From Oehlia diaphana (Eukaryota > Glomeromycota > Glomeromycetes > Glomerales > Glomeraceae), in assembly GCA_003833135.1 (NCBI GenBank), contig QZLH01000325.1, positions 71,577 to 86,643 on the forward strand: DNA of 15,067 bases, read 5' to 3'. Of the stretch, positions 1 through 7,968 are shown one piece after another. Positions within the stretch are counted from its first letter, which is position 1. Each line of letters begins with the position of its first letter. The notes below the pieces were generated by a model, which did no database searches, was not told the DNA's origin, and saw only the letters and a list, made by a program, of their open reading frames with translations. The position numbers and the translations under genes are program-made.

Positions 1-71
1 ACATTAAAATTAAGTAGATTAGTAATGTTATTAACGCTACATATATATTTTATCTTATTAATTAAACATAC
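1..71 (-). other. Intron 1 of the left-edge kinase gene (acceptor outside the window)
   Basis: Read on the minus strand, the sequence begins GTATGTTTAA directly after the GAG codon. It contains a good branch-point match, TTACTAAT, about 25 bases before the window edge. No AG acceptor is required inside the window: the paralogous intron at 10970-11046 is 77 nt, so the acceptor should fall a few bases beyond position 1. Phase 0 is inferred from the paralogue. Confidence 0.75.
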
Positions 72-533
72 CTCATTTAAATACTCAGCTGACATATTTT
101 GTGATCCGTTTAACCTTTTTAAAGCAACTTTCATAGATTTAGGTTCTTTTTTTTTCCAACTTCCATCATCTTGTTTTAAATATTCTACTTTACCATCAAT
201 CCATGTTGCGGAATATACTTTAGCAAAACCACCTTCACCAATTTGTTTTACGTCTTCAAATCTATCAAATGGTACCCATTCAAGAAACATAACTTTAAAC
301 TGGTACTCTGCATTTCCTGCATCATAAATTGTGTCCTTGATAAATTTATCAATATCATTATTTCCACTAGTCCAGCCTTCAATCATTTTAAATGGATCAC
401 ATTCTTTACACCATAATTCTTCGGTAAATTGTTTATTGCAATAAGAACAATTTTTATGGCTGATACTTTCTGAATTAGAATCTTTATTAGAACTTTCATC
501 AGAGATATTTAATTTACTAAATTCAGTTTCCAT
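72..533 (-). CDS. TKL-type protein kinase, exon 1 only (gene continues off the left edge)
   Basis: This is the 154-residue first exon of a serine/threonine or tyrosine kinase-like protein; it should transfer phosphate from ATP to an unknown protein substrate. From the ATG at 533 the frame stays open to the splice donor. A serine/asparagine-rich leader comes first, then a possible zinc ribbon (C29-x2-C32 and C42-x2-C45), then a segment beginning MIEGWTSGNND at residues 50-60. The kinase N-lobe starts near residue 86 (EWVPFDRF). It has the glycine loop GEGGFAKV (99-106), the ATP-binding lysine K139 in VALK, and a candidate alpha-C glutamate at E150 or E154. The exon ends on a whole codon (GAG), followed by donor GTATGT at 71. 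The decayed paralogue at 9978-11526 has its donor at exactly the same codon, which supports the model. The catalytic loop, DFG and C-lobe lie outside the window. Hundreds of such kinases are known in Rhizophagus; substrate and partners cannot be told from sequence. No defect is visible in this part. Confidence 0.85.
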
Positions 534-560
534 TGTAACTAGAGCTTCACTTATTTTAAC

Positions 561-583
561 TTTTTTTTTTTAAAAAAAAAAAA
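561..583. repeat. T11-A12 tract upstream of the kinase start
   Basis: A run of eleven T joins directly to twelve A, 28 bases upstream of the kinase ATG (533, minus strand). Long dA:dT tracts disfavour nucleosomes and are common in fungal promoters, so this may mark the core promoter of the kinase gene. That role is inferred; similar T-to-A junctions occur elsewhere in the window, some far from any gene. Confidence 0.6.
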
Positions 584-973
584 TATTTGAATTTATTGGC
601 GTTTTTTGCGTTACCTATCAATGAGGATAAAAAAGGAATTAAAATTCCAAAATTAGAATTACTATTATAGTAACAATTTATGTTGATCGTATTTTTTAAA
701 TTTTTAAATGCTTCGTCATTAAATATTCAATTAATTATTTAATAATTGAATATGAAATTAAAATTTCTCACAAAGTGAAAATTTCACCAAGAGAAACTTT
801 CATTCGGCAACTTAGATAAAATAAACAAAACCACATATATTCTCAATTATTTTATCCTAGAAATGGTAACATTGTGCGAAAATCAATTTTTTTTTGTTAC
901 ACTAATCGTTAAAATAACTGCGGCACACAATGCAATTTGAAATATTATAGCAGTTTACGCTAAAAAGATAGAT
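584..973. other. Intergenic AT-rich DNA upstream of the kinase
   Basis: I see no gene here. The stretch should hold the promoter of the minus-strand kinase. GC-bearing words near 600-615 (GGCG, TTGCGTTACC) stand out in otherwise AT-rich DNA, but I recognise no known motif. Confidence 0.4.
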
Positions 974-1136
974 GTATAATTATTGTGCCAATGGAAGAAA
1001 GATACTCCTTTGTAACAAAAATATTATTACAATTTGTTCTCGTGATGAGTAAACACAGTATTTACAATTTTTACTATTTATCCTTTCGCGGTTCTTCAAT
1101 TTATCAATACTCAAGCTTAGCTATCGAAAATAAAAA
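974..1136 (+). repeat. Dispersed direct repeat, copy A
   Basis: About 163 bp matching 2982-3143 in the same orientation, at roughly four of five positions by eye. Shared landmarks in order are GTATAATTATTG, CCAATGGAA, TTTGTAAC, CAGTATTTA, TACTATTTATC and GTTCTTC. A short inverted repeat, TTGTAA (1010-1015) with TTACAA (1027-1032), lies inside. An open frame of 75 codons begins in this copy, but copy B does not keep it, so it is probably not a gene. The repeat is best read as remnants of a non-autonomous mobile element; no transposase or terminal target duplication was identified. The two copies bracket the broken Crinkler gene. Confidence 0.65.
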
Positions 1137-1582
1137 ACTAACCGTTATAAAGCCCAAAGTGCCGTTTCTGATTCCTGAAGTCTATTTACTTAGAAATGTA
1201 TCAATAACGTAATTTTTGTATAAGGACAATCAGATATCGCATATGACTGCATGAGTTGATATTTTACTTAATAATGCAGCAACAACGTAATTTTTGCACC
1301 ACCTTACGTAGTCTACACTTCGACTAATCAAATTATTACTATTAATGCGGAAGATCATTTTATAAATTTATTTATTGAGTTAACTAAATATAATATCTTT
1401 AATAAAAACAAAATATTTATTAAATATTCCAGTACTAATTATATTCTGTATCGGACTGCGTCTGGTTGAGATGAATTCGTAAAATTCATAAAATAAAGAT
1501 TTTTCTAAGAAATTCCAATGATAAAATATAATATGTCTTTGAACGTTTCTCTTTGTTAACTATTAATTATTTATTTTTTTAC

Positions 1583-1638
1583 AAATAATACAATAAATTG
1601 TAAAAATGCCAAATAATGCAATAAATTATAAAAATTGC
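1583..1638 (+). repeat. 28-bp tandem duplication
   Basis: Two adjacent 28-base units (1583-1610 and 1611-1638) match at 24 of 28 positions; both start AAATAAT and contain CAATAAATT. The repeat lies immediately beyond the point where the Crinkler P-loop relic stops being recognisable (1648), so it may mark the edge of the truncation. Confidence 0.7.
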
Positions 1639-1647
1639 TCACTTCAT

Positions 1648-1834
1648 CTAATTGGGCAACTTATTTCGAAGTAGTTGAACAAGAGATGTTTTTCCGGTCA
1701 TTGGTGGGATCGAATTAGAACAATGCGTTCTTTAAGCAGACATTCAGCAGTTGGTTGATAGTTGGTTCACTCCAATATATAGTAACACTAGTAAGATTAA
1801 CGCCTTCATAGAAAGAACCACCTTCCAGTCCCCG
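1648..1834 (-). pseudogene. Crinkler (CRN) P-loop NTPase relic, spread over three frames
   Basis: This is the middle part of the broken Crinkler gene whose header lies at 1991-2445 on the same strand. Three overlapping pieces can be read in successive frames. A segment at 1715-1834 contains FYEGVN and IYWSEPT. A segment from 1766 down to about 1707 reads KERIVLIRS. The segment at 1648-1707 reads PPMTGKTSL and ends at a stop. Together they resemble the IVLIRSPPMTGKTS stretch that I recall from fungal CRN proteins, a Walker A variant with serine in place of the first glycine. The shift between the second and third pieces fits loss of one base from a CCC run at 1706-1708. Beyond 1648 no protein similarity is visible, so the ATPase and C-terminal domain are lost. 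Family identity rests on remembered consensus; the multiple frames are seen directly. Confidence 0.6.
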
Positions 1835-1990
1835 TTAAGTCGACCTCCTATTCAATGCAAAATAGGAAATAATATGAATCAAATGTACAGTACATTAACA
1901 CGAAAGTTAAAAGAAAATAGCTTTTTACCTAATCTTGATTAATTTTTGAGCGCGTCTGTTAAAGTGAAAGTGAACAAGAAATATAATAAG

Positions 1991-2445
1991 TTAGTTATCA
2001 TTACAAAATTTCTTTTTCAAGAGGTAAACTATTGGGAGACACTTAACAGTGGTGGCAGACTTTGACGGCTTCACGATGATGTGGATCACAACTATCTGAA
2101 GGTCATCAGAAAAACATCTTTAAGATTCATAGCTGGGGTCAACTTATCATCTTTGAGCTCATTTTTAATGACAGTTTCGGTATTACTATCCTCAATATCT
2201 TCAAGTGCCTTCCACTTCTCGGTTCTTTCGATGAGATCTTTGACCTTCCATAGCTTCCATTGATTAGCCTTGTTGGAACCTTCTTCATTCCCGACTAACT
2301 CTTTCCATATCAATTTCTTAAGATCAAAAACGGTGAGATCGTTTTCATGGAGTGGTTTACCATTAATAGTGTTATCCTCTTCAGTAATGTGAACCGCGGA
2401 CGATTTGCCAAGAGGTTTAGCCAGAAAAACAAAAAATAAACGCAT
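1991..2445 (-). pseudogene. Crinkler (CRN) N-terminal header, frameshifted
   Basis: Crinklers are modular proteins with a ubiquitin-like header followed by variable, often NTPase or nuclease-like domains; some are secreted effectors acting in host nuclei, and mycorrhizal fungi carry many. From the ATG at 2445 the header opens MRLFFVFLAKP, then VFDLKKLI (residues 39-46) and WKLWKV (63-68), all typical of the domain. The frame meets a stop at 2092 after 117 codons. In the frame offset by one, a further 39 codons (2107 to the stop at 1991) contain VVIHIIVKPSKS, matching the IHIIV-type end of CRN headers. The switch falls at a five-T run (2110-2114, read on the minus strand), so one base appears lost. 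GC content is about 40%, well above the other genes here. No clear signal peptide is visible. A sequencing error could explain this one shift, but the downstream relic has more, so I call a pseudogene. Confidence 0.72.
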
Positions 2446-2691
2446 TTTGACCCTATATCTGCAAACGCGAAAGACGTGAGTTAAAAACGAGAGTGAGATA
2501 AAACAAAGTTCAAAAATAATTAGATTTCAGCAAAATACAAATAAAGACCTTTTTGGATACACGTTAGACTGGCGGGTAGAGAAATTTCCTCGTATTTTGT
2601 TTTCTGAACCCGGGATGGTGAAAGCACTTGAAATAGCGAAGAATAGCTTGACATTTTGATTATATGATGTATATATATATGGTTGTTGAAT

Positions 2692-2739
2692 AATTACTAC
2701 AAACCGTGAGTCAGTAATTACTACGAACTGTGATCCAGC
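2692..2739 (+). repeat. 24-bp tandem duplication
   Basis: Two adjacent 24-base units (2692-2715 and 2716-2739) both start AATTACTACRAACYGTGA and differ at a few positions. This is a simple local duplication; no function is evident. Confidence 0.65.
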
Positions 2740-2880
2740 GATGTTTCAAGAATCAAAAACAATTATGAAAAAATTTTAAAAATTTATCAATAGAAAATCA
2801 GCTGCACATCACATTCGCGACAATGTTATATGAGGGTGCCGATCAAAATAATCCCGAAACGTTATTTCAAATAGCATATG

Positions 2881-2947
2881 CGGATGATATCCATAGATAT
2901 CTATAAAACTACCATCCGGATAACTGGATATCTGTACGGATATCAAG
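2881..2947. repeat. GGATAT/ATATCC word cluster
   Basis: The words GATATCC, ATCCGGATA, TGGATATC and CGGATATC recur in both orientations within 67 bases, so the segment can fold on itself. It abuts dispersed repeat copy B and looks like a fragment of a satellite or of a transposon end. I cannot assign a family. Confidence 0.5.
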
Positions 2948-2981
2948 ATAATGATCGGACCATGCCACTAATTTATAGATA

Positions 2982-3143
2982 GTATAATTATTGTACCAAT
3001 GGAAAAAGATACTCTTTTGTAACAGAAACATTGTTACATTTGTTTTTCGTGATTAAATACAGTATTTATAATTGTTACTATTTATCTTTTCACAGTTCTT
3101 CTTTACAATTCATTCAATATTTAAGCTATTTATCAAAATAAAA
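2982..3143 (+). repeat. Dispersed direct repeat, copy B
   Basis: The second copy of the repeat at 974-1136, in the same orientation and about 2.0 kb away. It contains a perfect short inverted repeat, TGTAAC (3018-3023) with GTTACA (3033-3038); copy A has a related, slightly offset one. The copies have diverged considerably, so any insertion or duplication behind them is old. The interval between them contains the Crinkler relic. Confidence 0.65.
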
Positions 3144-3970
3144 TTAATAATAAAATAGGGGGAACTAGGAACATTAAGTTAGGTAGGTGGTTTAATAGTA
3201 GATTATATTCATATCATATGATATTTATCAATTAGATGCTTCGGACATTTCAACACAAGTTACAATACGGTATTGTTGGAAATCATCTTAATCTTAGTAT
3301 AGTATTCTTTGATGGTATTAACGGAATATAGTTTAAATTGACAATTTTAATTAATTACTTAGTTTATTTGATATATAATTTTATTCACTTTATGTAATTC
3401 TTAATCTGAAACTTAATACTTCAAAAATAGTTTCTTTTTAAAATTTTAGTTTAATGTGTAATTATTATTCATTACGATAATTCTTCAAAAAACGTTGTGG
3501 TAATAGTGGTTATTCACATTGGTTATACAATATTTCATTAAACTTTATCATAATTAATTTTCACGGAAAATATTATAATTTCACTAGTAAAAGGATTTTA
3601 ACTTTGCGTCCAAAATATTAATTAATATTGATGTTAAACAGGCTAGATTTGATAGGATAATAATTAAGTAGACTTAATTTTATGATACTTGTGAAAAGGA
3701 GTCATGAGAAACGTTCGTATTTTTATTGCACCTGTGCGAACAAGAATTCAAATTGCGAATAATGTGGAACGTGATTAGATAATATTATGTATTTTTCAGT
3801 CAACATAATATATAGATATTTCAGTAATACGTATGTGAAATGATCAAATGACTCATGCAAAGAATCATGCATCGGAACCTCAAATCTGTTGATTATGATC
3901 GCAAACCATCAGTTTTACTAATAATATAATTATCAATACTTCAATACTCGTAAATTTTTTTTTTAAAAAA
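3144..3970. other. Gene-free AT-rich DNA
   Basis: No coding region, RNA gene or recognisable mobile element is visible on either strand. A T10-A9 junction lies at 3955-3973, next to the tandem repeat that follows. Confidence 0.4.
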
Positions 3971-4118
3971 AAATATTCCTTCTTTGTCTTAAACTTTAGA
4001 TATTTATTATAACGTGTAAACTTTTTTTTTATCATACTATTTTTTTGTTAAAATATTCCTTCTTTTTCTTCTGTTTCTTAAACTCTAGATATTATTACAA
4101 CGTGTAAACTTTTTTTTA
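3971..4118 (+). repeat. Tandem direct repeat, ~62-68 bp units with a spacer
   Basis: Unit 1 (about 3971-4032) and unit 2 (about 4051-4118) share AAATATTCCTTCTTT, CTTAAACT, TAGATATT and ACGTGTAAACTTTTTTTT in order. Unit 2 has an extra pyrimidine-rich stretch of about 7 bases. An 18-base spacer separates them. This is a local duplication of unknown role. Confidence 0.7.
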
Positions 4119-4149
4119 TTATAATCATAAAAACATTTTAATATAACTC

Positions 4150-4510
4150 CTTATTTAGAGACCTTACTCCTAAGCAACTTCTAGTCAAAGTCTTAATTCT
4201 GGTAAGTGGAAGTGACTAAGCTGGGATGTATAAGGGATTTGTGCACCTAGAGTGTTTTGGTTATCCTCCTCTTCTAGTAGTCTGGTTACCTTAAATGAGA
4301 AAAATATAATATCTCAAGCTATGTCGCAGACTTCTGTATGTGGGGCCCTTCCCTTTGGTGGTGGGTCTCATGTCTTATTATTAATGTGACAGTACCTCTG
4401 CACGAGTTTGATCACTCACGATATATCGTTAATGTCAATTAATAGTAGGCATGGGGGCTTGAATCTGTCTTTTCTACAAAGCTTACTTAGAGTACTCGAG
4501 TCTTCTAACC
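4150..4510. other. GC-richer island of unknown origin
   Basis: Two sampled 60-base blocks reach 45% and 50% GC (4201-4260 and 4321-4380), against roughly 20-25% in flanking DNA. There is no long open frame on either strand, and stops are frequent. Notable words are GTAAGTGGAAGTGACTAAGC, GGGGCCC at 4342-4348 and GGTGGTGGGTCTC. The composition suggests a fragment of a transposable element or of some other sequence with a different history; the family is not recognised. Confidence 0.45.
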
Positions 4511-5675
4511 TATTTTATTATATATTATTTATTTTTAGATTCCATCCTTTAACCTTTATATTTCAGTAAGGTTTATAAGTTGTAAGATTTTTTGATTATT
4601 AGCTTTAATATATAATAAATCTTATTTCTAGTATTTACAATAAAAATGGCTGTTAAATTTTCATTAAATTAAAATATTCACTTGTAGTATACTCTTAGTA
4701 TTAATTAAATAAAGAAAACTTATGATGATTGAATTTATTGAATTTTAATAATAATAATATATGAAATAAATAGCCCATATTTTAATGTAATTGCATTCAT
4801 TAATGATGTTAGAGATGATAATTTGAAGTCAGTGAACTGTTGTTTTATAGATATAGTAACAATTAAAGGCTATTCAAATTGATTTTTAGTTTAACGTCTT
4901 CCCCCTAGCCTCTATTTTTGATATATGTTCACTAGTATGTTTAGCACCATTATTAGGTGGTTTGGGAAAGATATCTTAATATTTTCTCCCCTTTCCGTCA
5001 CGTTTCTAGCATCACCCTTGTTTCCTCTCAGAAATTCTCTATTAGTTGACTTCTTTTTTCCAAATAAATTTCACTAAAGTGGTAGAGTTTTTTATTCCAC
5101 AAATATCGCTAATCATTGAAATGAATTCCAATAAAATGTCTGAGCTTTCTAGTACATAATTAGTATATAATAACATGCCGTATTATACTCTATATGACAT
5201 TGAATTATTTGTAACATTCAACTTAATCGTCTGATAATTATTCTCTTATGGCAATGTGGGTGAGATTCGTACCAACATAATAACGTACTATTTACATAAA
5301 TACTGTTGTTATTAAATATGTGATGTTACAGTATATATATCTATCTAACTGCTAATCTCTAATTATTACTAATTTTTAATTACTAAATATTGCGTATTTG
5401 TAACCATTGAAAACAAATATCGCAACATGTCAATGGTACGTTATTAAGTTATTAAGAATTGTATATGTGACAATCTCGTACCGCTGTATGTTTTATTATT
5501 TTATCATCCCTCCATTACGAGAAAATCTTAATCATCATCCTCGTTATCCTGATTAACCTCGCACTTTAAGGTAATCAACTACTTCCTACATTATAACAAC
5601 TTATTTATAAATTAAACAGTAAGATACTTTTTTGTTATAAAAAATAATTCCTTTTATAATCTCATACCAAAAATT

Positions 5676-5708
5676 ATTCAACTACCAGTCAGTTCCTGAC
5701 CGGTGAAT
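5676..5708. repeat. Imperfect hairpin
   Basis: ACCAGTCAG (5684-5692) pairs with CTGACCGGT (5696-5704) across a 3-base loop with one mismatch. The outer ATTCA (5676-5680) pairs with TGAAT (5704-5708), apart from three unpaired bases and one shared T. It stands out as GC-bearing in AT-rich DNA. No adjacent gene suggests a terminator or regulatory role. Confidence 0.5.
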
Positions 5709-6363
5709 AGGTATATGAATTATTATTAACTGACATACAGTATGTATCGGAATAATAGTTATGACTCATTATTTTTATTTACATTTTATGTTGAATGGTT
5801 TTTAGAAACTATTTAACATTTATTTTACTTAAATAATAAATTGAATTTGCAATGTATATATCCGATATTCGTGATCAGGAACACTTTTTTGGTATTTTTT
5901 TTTCTGATCCTGTGAAATTCAATTATATGTAGAATATTTATCATTAAAGTCACGTGAACAAAAAAATTTTGTGATAAAACTTTTATGTACTCGATTTTCA
6001 AATGGTTTGTCATAAAAAAATTCTCATATTTTAACTTTTATATGAGGTTCTAAAACGAATGGTAAATGTCTGGCAATTTATTTAGCATGTGTTGAATTGC
6101 CTATGTAAGACCATTCTAAACTAATAATTAGTTTAACGTCTAAAAAATCTGGGGGGGAGGGAATAATTAAGCAAACATGATATTTAAGCATATTAAAAAT
6201 TTTGGAAGTTTCCGGTAAAATCGGAAATATTTTGGTACCACTAAATATTAGAAAAGAGAGTATAGGGTCAAAGTGGAGGTAGAAAAAGTAATAGAAGTAG
6301 ACTTTCTGAAGCAAATGATATTAATAAAGAATAAAAGAGTATAACGTAATAACTTTTTTATAA

Positions 6364-6388
6364 TTTTTTTTTTTTTTTAAAAAAAAAA
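6364..6388. repeat. T15-A10 junction tract
   Basis: A run of fifteen T followed directly by ten A. It is one of several such self-complementary T-to-A junctions in the window (also 561-583, 3955-3973, 14167-14183 and 14570-14586). It is not near a recognised gene. Confidence 0.6.
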
Positions 6389-6646
6389 ATTGCAATATTT
6401 AAAATTTTAAAATCATTTACAAGTTTTATTAATTTGTTAATCTTATTATGTGGATTTCAGTTATTAGATTTTTTATATTTAATTTTGTTATAGATTTGAA
6501 TGTGTTTTATATCTTAGCTTTTCACTAAAAAACTCAATAGTAATTTATAAAATAAGTATTAGTTATTTACTAATCTAGTAGTATATAAATGGGTTATCAT
6601 CCGAAAAATATTTTTAAAATCTCAATCTTATTAATTCTTATGTATT

Positions 6647-6652
<6 letters not shown>

Positions 6653-6677
<25 letters not shown>
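6653..6677. repeat. T25 homopolymer
   Basis: Twenty-five consecutive T. On the minus strand this would be a poly-A tail-like run, as left by retroposition, but the sequence on its 5' side (6678 onward, read on the minus strand) shows no recognisable gene or element. Simple expansion is equally likely. Confidence 0.55.
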
Positions 6678-7777
6678 AAACAACTCTAACATTCTCATAA
6701 TTTTTCATCTGCTTACTTAATAATTTTTTTACACCAAAATTGAATTTCAATTTTATTGATAGTATAAGTAAAACAATACAAAATAATTCATATAAAGTTA
6801 CAGATGTAAAAAATAAAACTGAGTTCCTCTATCTATGACTACTAGTAAACTTTCTATAAAAACGAACTTAATATTGTTACCTTGATAATTATTGATGTTA
6901 TTTATTTGCTTCAACTTATAAAAAATGATTCTAAATCTTTTGGAGATATATCTGCTGAAACTAACAAAAACTTTTGTATATTTTTAATATTAGTTTATGA
7001 TATTCTTTTTCATTTAAATATGCTTCTCTGCACTAAATTAATCATCACTCCGATGAGAGTATATAGTAAAGTAATATGGTTCATTAGTACGACAAAATAT
7101 AATAAGTAAAGTATTATTAATTATGTACAGGTACGATCGGTCATGGGCATGGAACATGAATAACCTTTGGATATGATTAGTTGTATTATAGACAAAATGA
7201 ATATTTATTTTATAAATAAATTTCCTCTAATTTTTTTAATGGTAAGTTTTAAATCAAAAAGAAAAAATATTATAGATATTATGTTTTAGTAGGTGATTTC
7301 GTACCGTATCTGTAAGTTTAGTTGTATTTATATCCAGAGAAACAGGTACAGTAAGATCAAAAGCATACCGCCGGTTAAAGTTTCATACCTAAAAAGCAAT
7401 AAAACAATACCGTAACAAACAAATACATAAGAACATACTGTAACCAGATTAATAACTCTTGTCCGATGACTATCACTGATGTCAAATTAACGTAATATAC
7501 ATTTTAATTGACTATTTATTTATTAATATTAATCGTTTAATCAGAATATGGCAATATTTTAAAGGACTGTCCAAACTGATCACTAGTTATAAAGTAAATA
7601 ATTAATTATGATTTCTATGGAGTGGAATATTCATGTGTTGTCTGTTGAGGTGTGGTGGAATCAAGAAGAAATAATTAGTTAGGTTTATTTTATCTTTATT
7701 GAATCCCTCTGGGTATATTGCACTAATTGCAGATCCGGTTAAGTTTAATTTATTTTTTCTTTTATATTTATATCAAA

Positions 7778-7839
7778 ATCAGCATTAGATGACTACCTGT
7801 AATTCTACTATACTGCGGGTAGTCATCTGATATACTGAT
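7778..7839. repeat. Inverted repeat with 20-base loop, upstream of the F-box gene
   Basis: The left arm 7778-7797 (ends AGATGACTACC) pairs with the right arm 7818-7839 (begins GGTAGTCATCT). The inner eleven bases match perfectly and the outer arms carry a few mismatches and small gaps (ATCAG against CTGAT at the tips). The loop is 7798-7817. It lies about 130 bases before the F-box start codon. It could be a small MITE-like element or a palindromic regulatory region; the sequence does not decide. Confidence 0.6.
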
Positions 7840-7919
7840 TCTCAATTACCGCAGCCGATCTGCTTAGCATAGTTAGAACTCATGATTGTTACACGATGCA
7901 TGATTCATAACTCATAAGA

Positions 7920-7931
7920 ATGGGCGTAAAA
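7920..7931 (+). promoter_or_regulatory. Shared promoter word ATGGGCGTAAAA (F-box gene copy)
   Basis: The 12-mer ATGGGCGTAAAA ends 37 bases before the F-box start codon. The same 12-mer lies before the DUF4419 gene (12063-12074). In both cases it is followed by the identical 13-mer ATTTTTTTTTCTT (here 7935-7947). Its G/C content is unusual for this DNA. It is probably a promoter or transcription-start element; the binding factor is unknown. Confidence 0.45.
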
Positions 7932-7968
7932 GCCATTTTTTTTTCTTGATAGTTGAAATAATAAACAA

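Larger units (their letters stand above)
2446..2981. other. Region 5' of the Crinkler relic, no gene seen
   Basis: This stretch probably held the Crinkler promoter. It is relatively GC-rich close to the start (2446-2650) and then becomes AT-rich. Two small repeat clusters, annotated separately, occupy 2692-2739 and 2881-2947. Nothing coding is apparent on either strand. Confidence 0.4.
4511..7777. other. Long gene-free AT-rich stretch
   Basis: I find no convincing gene in about 3.3 kb. Short open frames of 60-80 codons occur on both strands but are rich in F, I, L and Y, as random AT-rich DNA would give. Features that can be pointed to are a hairpin at 5676-5708, a 17-base palindrome at 6118-6134 (AAACTAATAATTAGTTT), a T15-A10 junction at 6364-6388 and a T25 run at 6653-6677. 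A slightly C/T-rich patch near 4895-5060 has no recognisable content. Confidence 0.45.

Noticed and set aside
25..327. 100-codon open frame on the plus strand
   Set aside because: It lies antisense to the well-supported kinase exon 1 and has no recognisable domain.
985..1212. 75-codon open frame on the plus strand
   Set aside because: It lies mostly inside dispersed repeat copy A, and the homologous copy B does not keep the frame open.
1751..1942. 63-codon open frame on the plus strand
   Set aside because: It is antisense to the Crinkler relic, whose minus-strand pieces match a known family; the plus-strand product matches nothing I recognise.
1956..2060. Possible intron in the Crinkler relic (branch-like CTAAC and acceptor-like TTTAACAG near 1956-1963)
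   Set aside because: No good donor joins it to the header in frame, and the sequence after the acceptor meets a stop within a few codons.
2081..2263. 60-codon open frame on the plus strand
   Set aside because: Shadow of the Crinkler header on the opposite strand; serine/leucine-rich with no domain.
4199..4465. Possible tRNA-derived SINE: TGGTAAGTGG as an A box and GGCTTGAATCT as a B box
   Set aside because: Both boxes carry mismatches and they are about 250 bases apart, far too distant for a tRNA-type promoter.
5825..6314. Two minus-strand open frames of 62 and 78 codons (5825-6013, 6078-6314)
   Set aside because: Their composition (F, I, L, Y, K) is that of random AT-rich DNA; there is no domain and no good gene context.
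6882..7109. 75-codon open frame on the plus strand
   Set aside because: Composition as expected by chance, no recognisable motif, and the apparent hydrophobic stretches follow from AT-rich codons.
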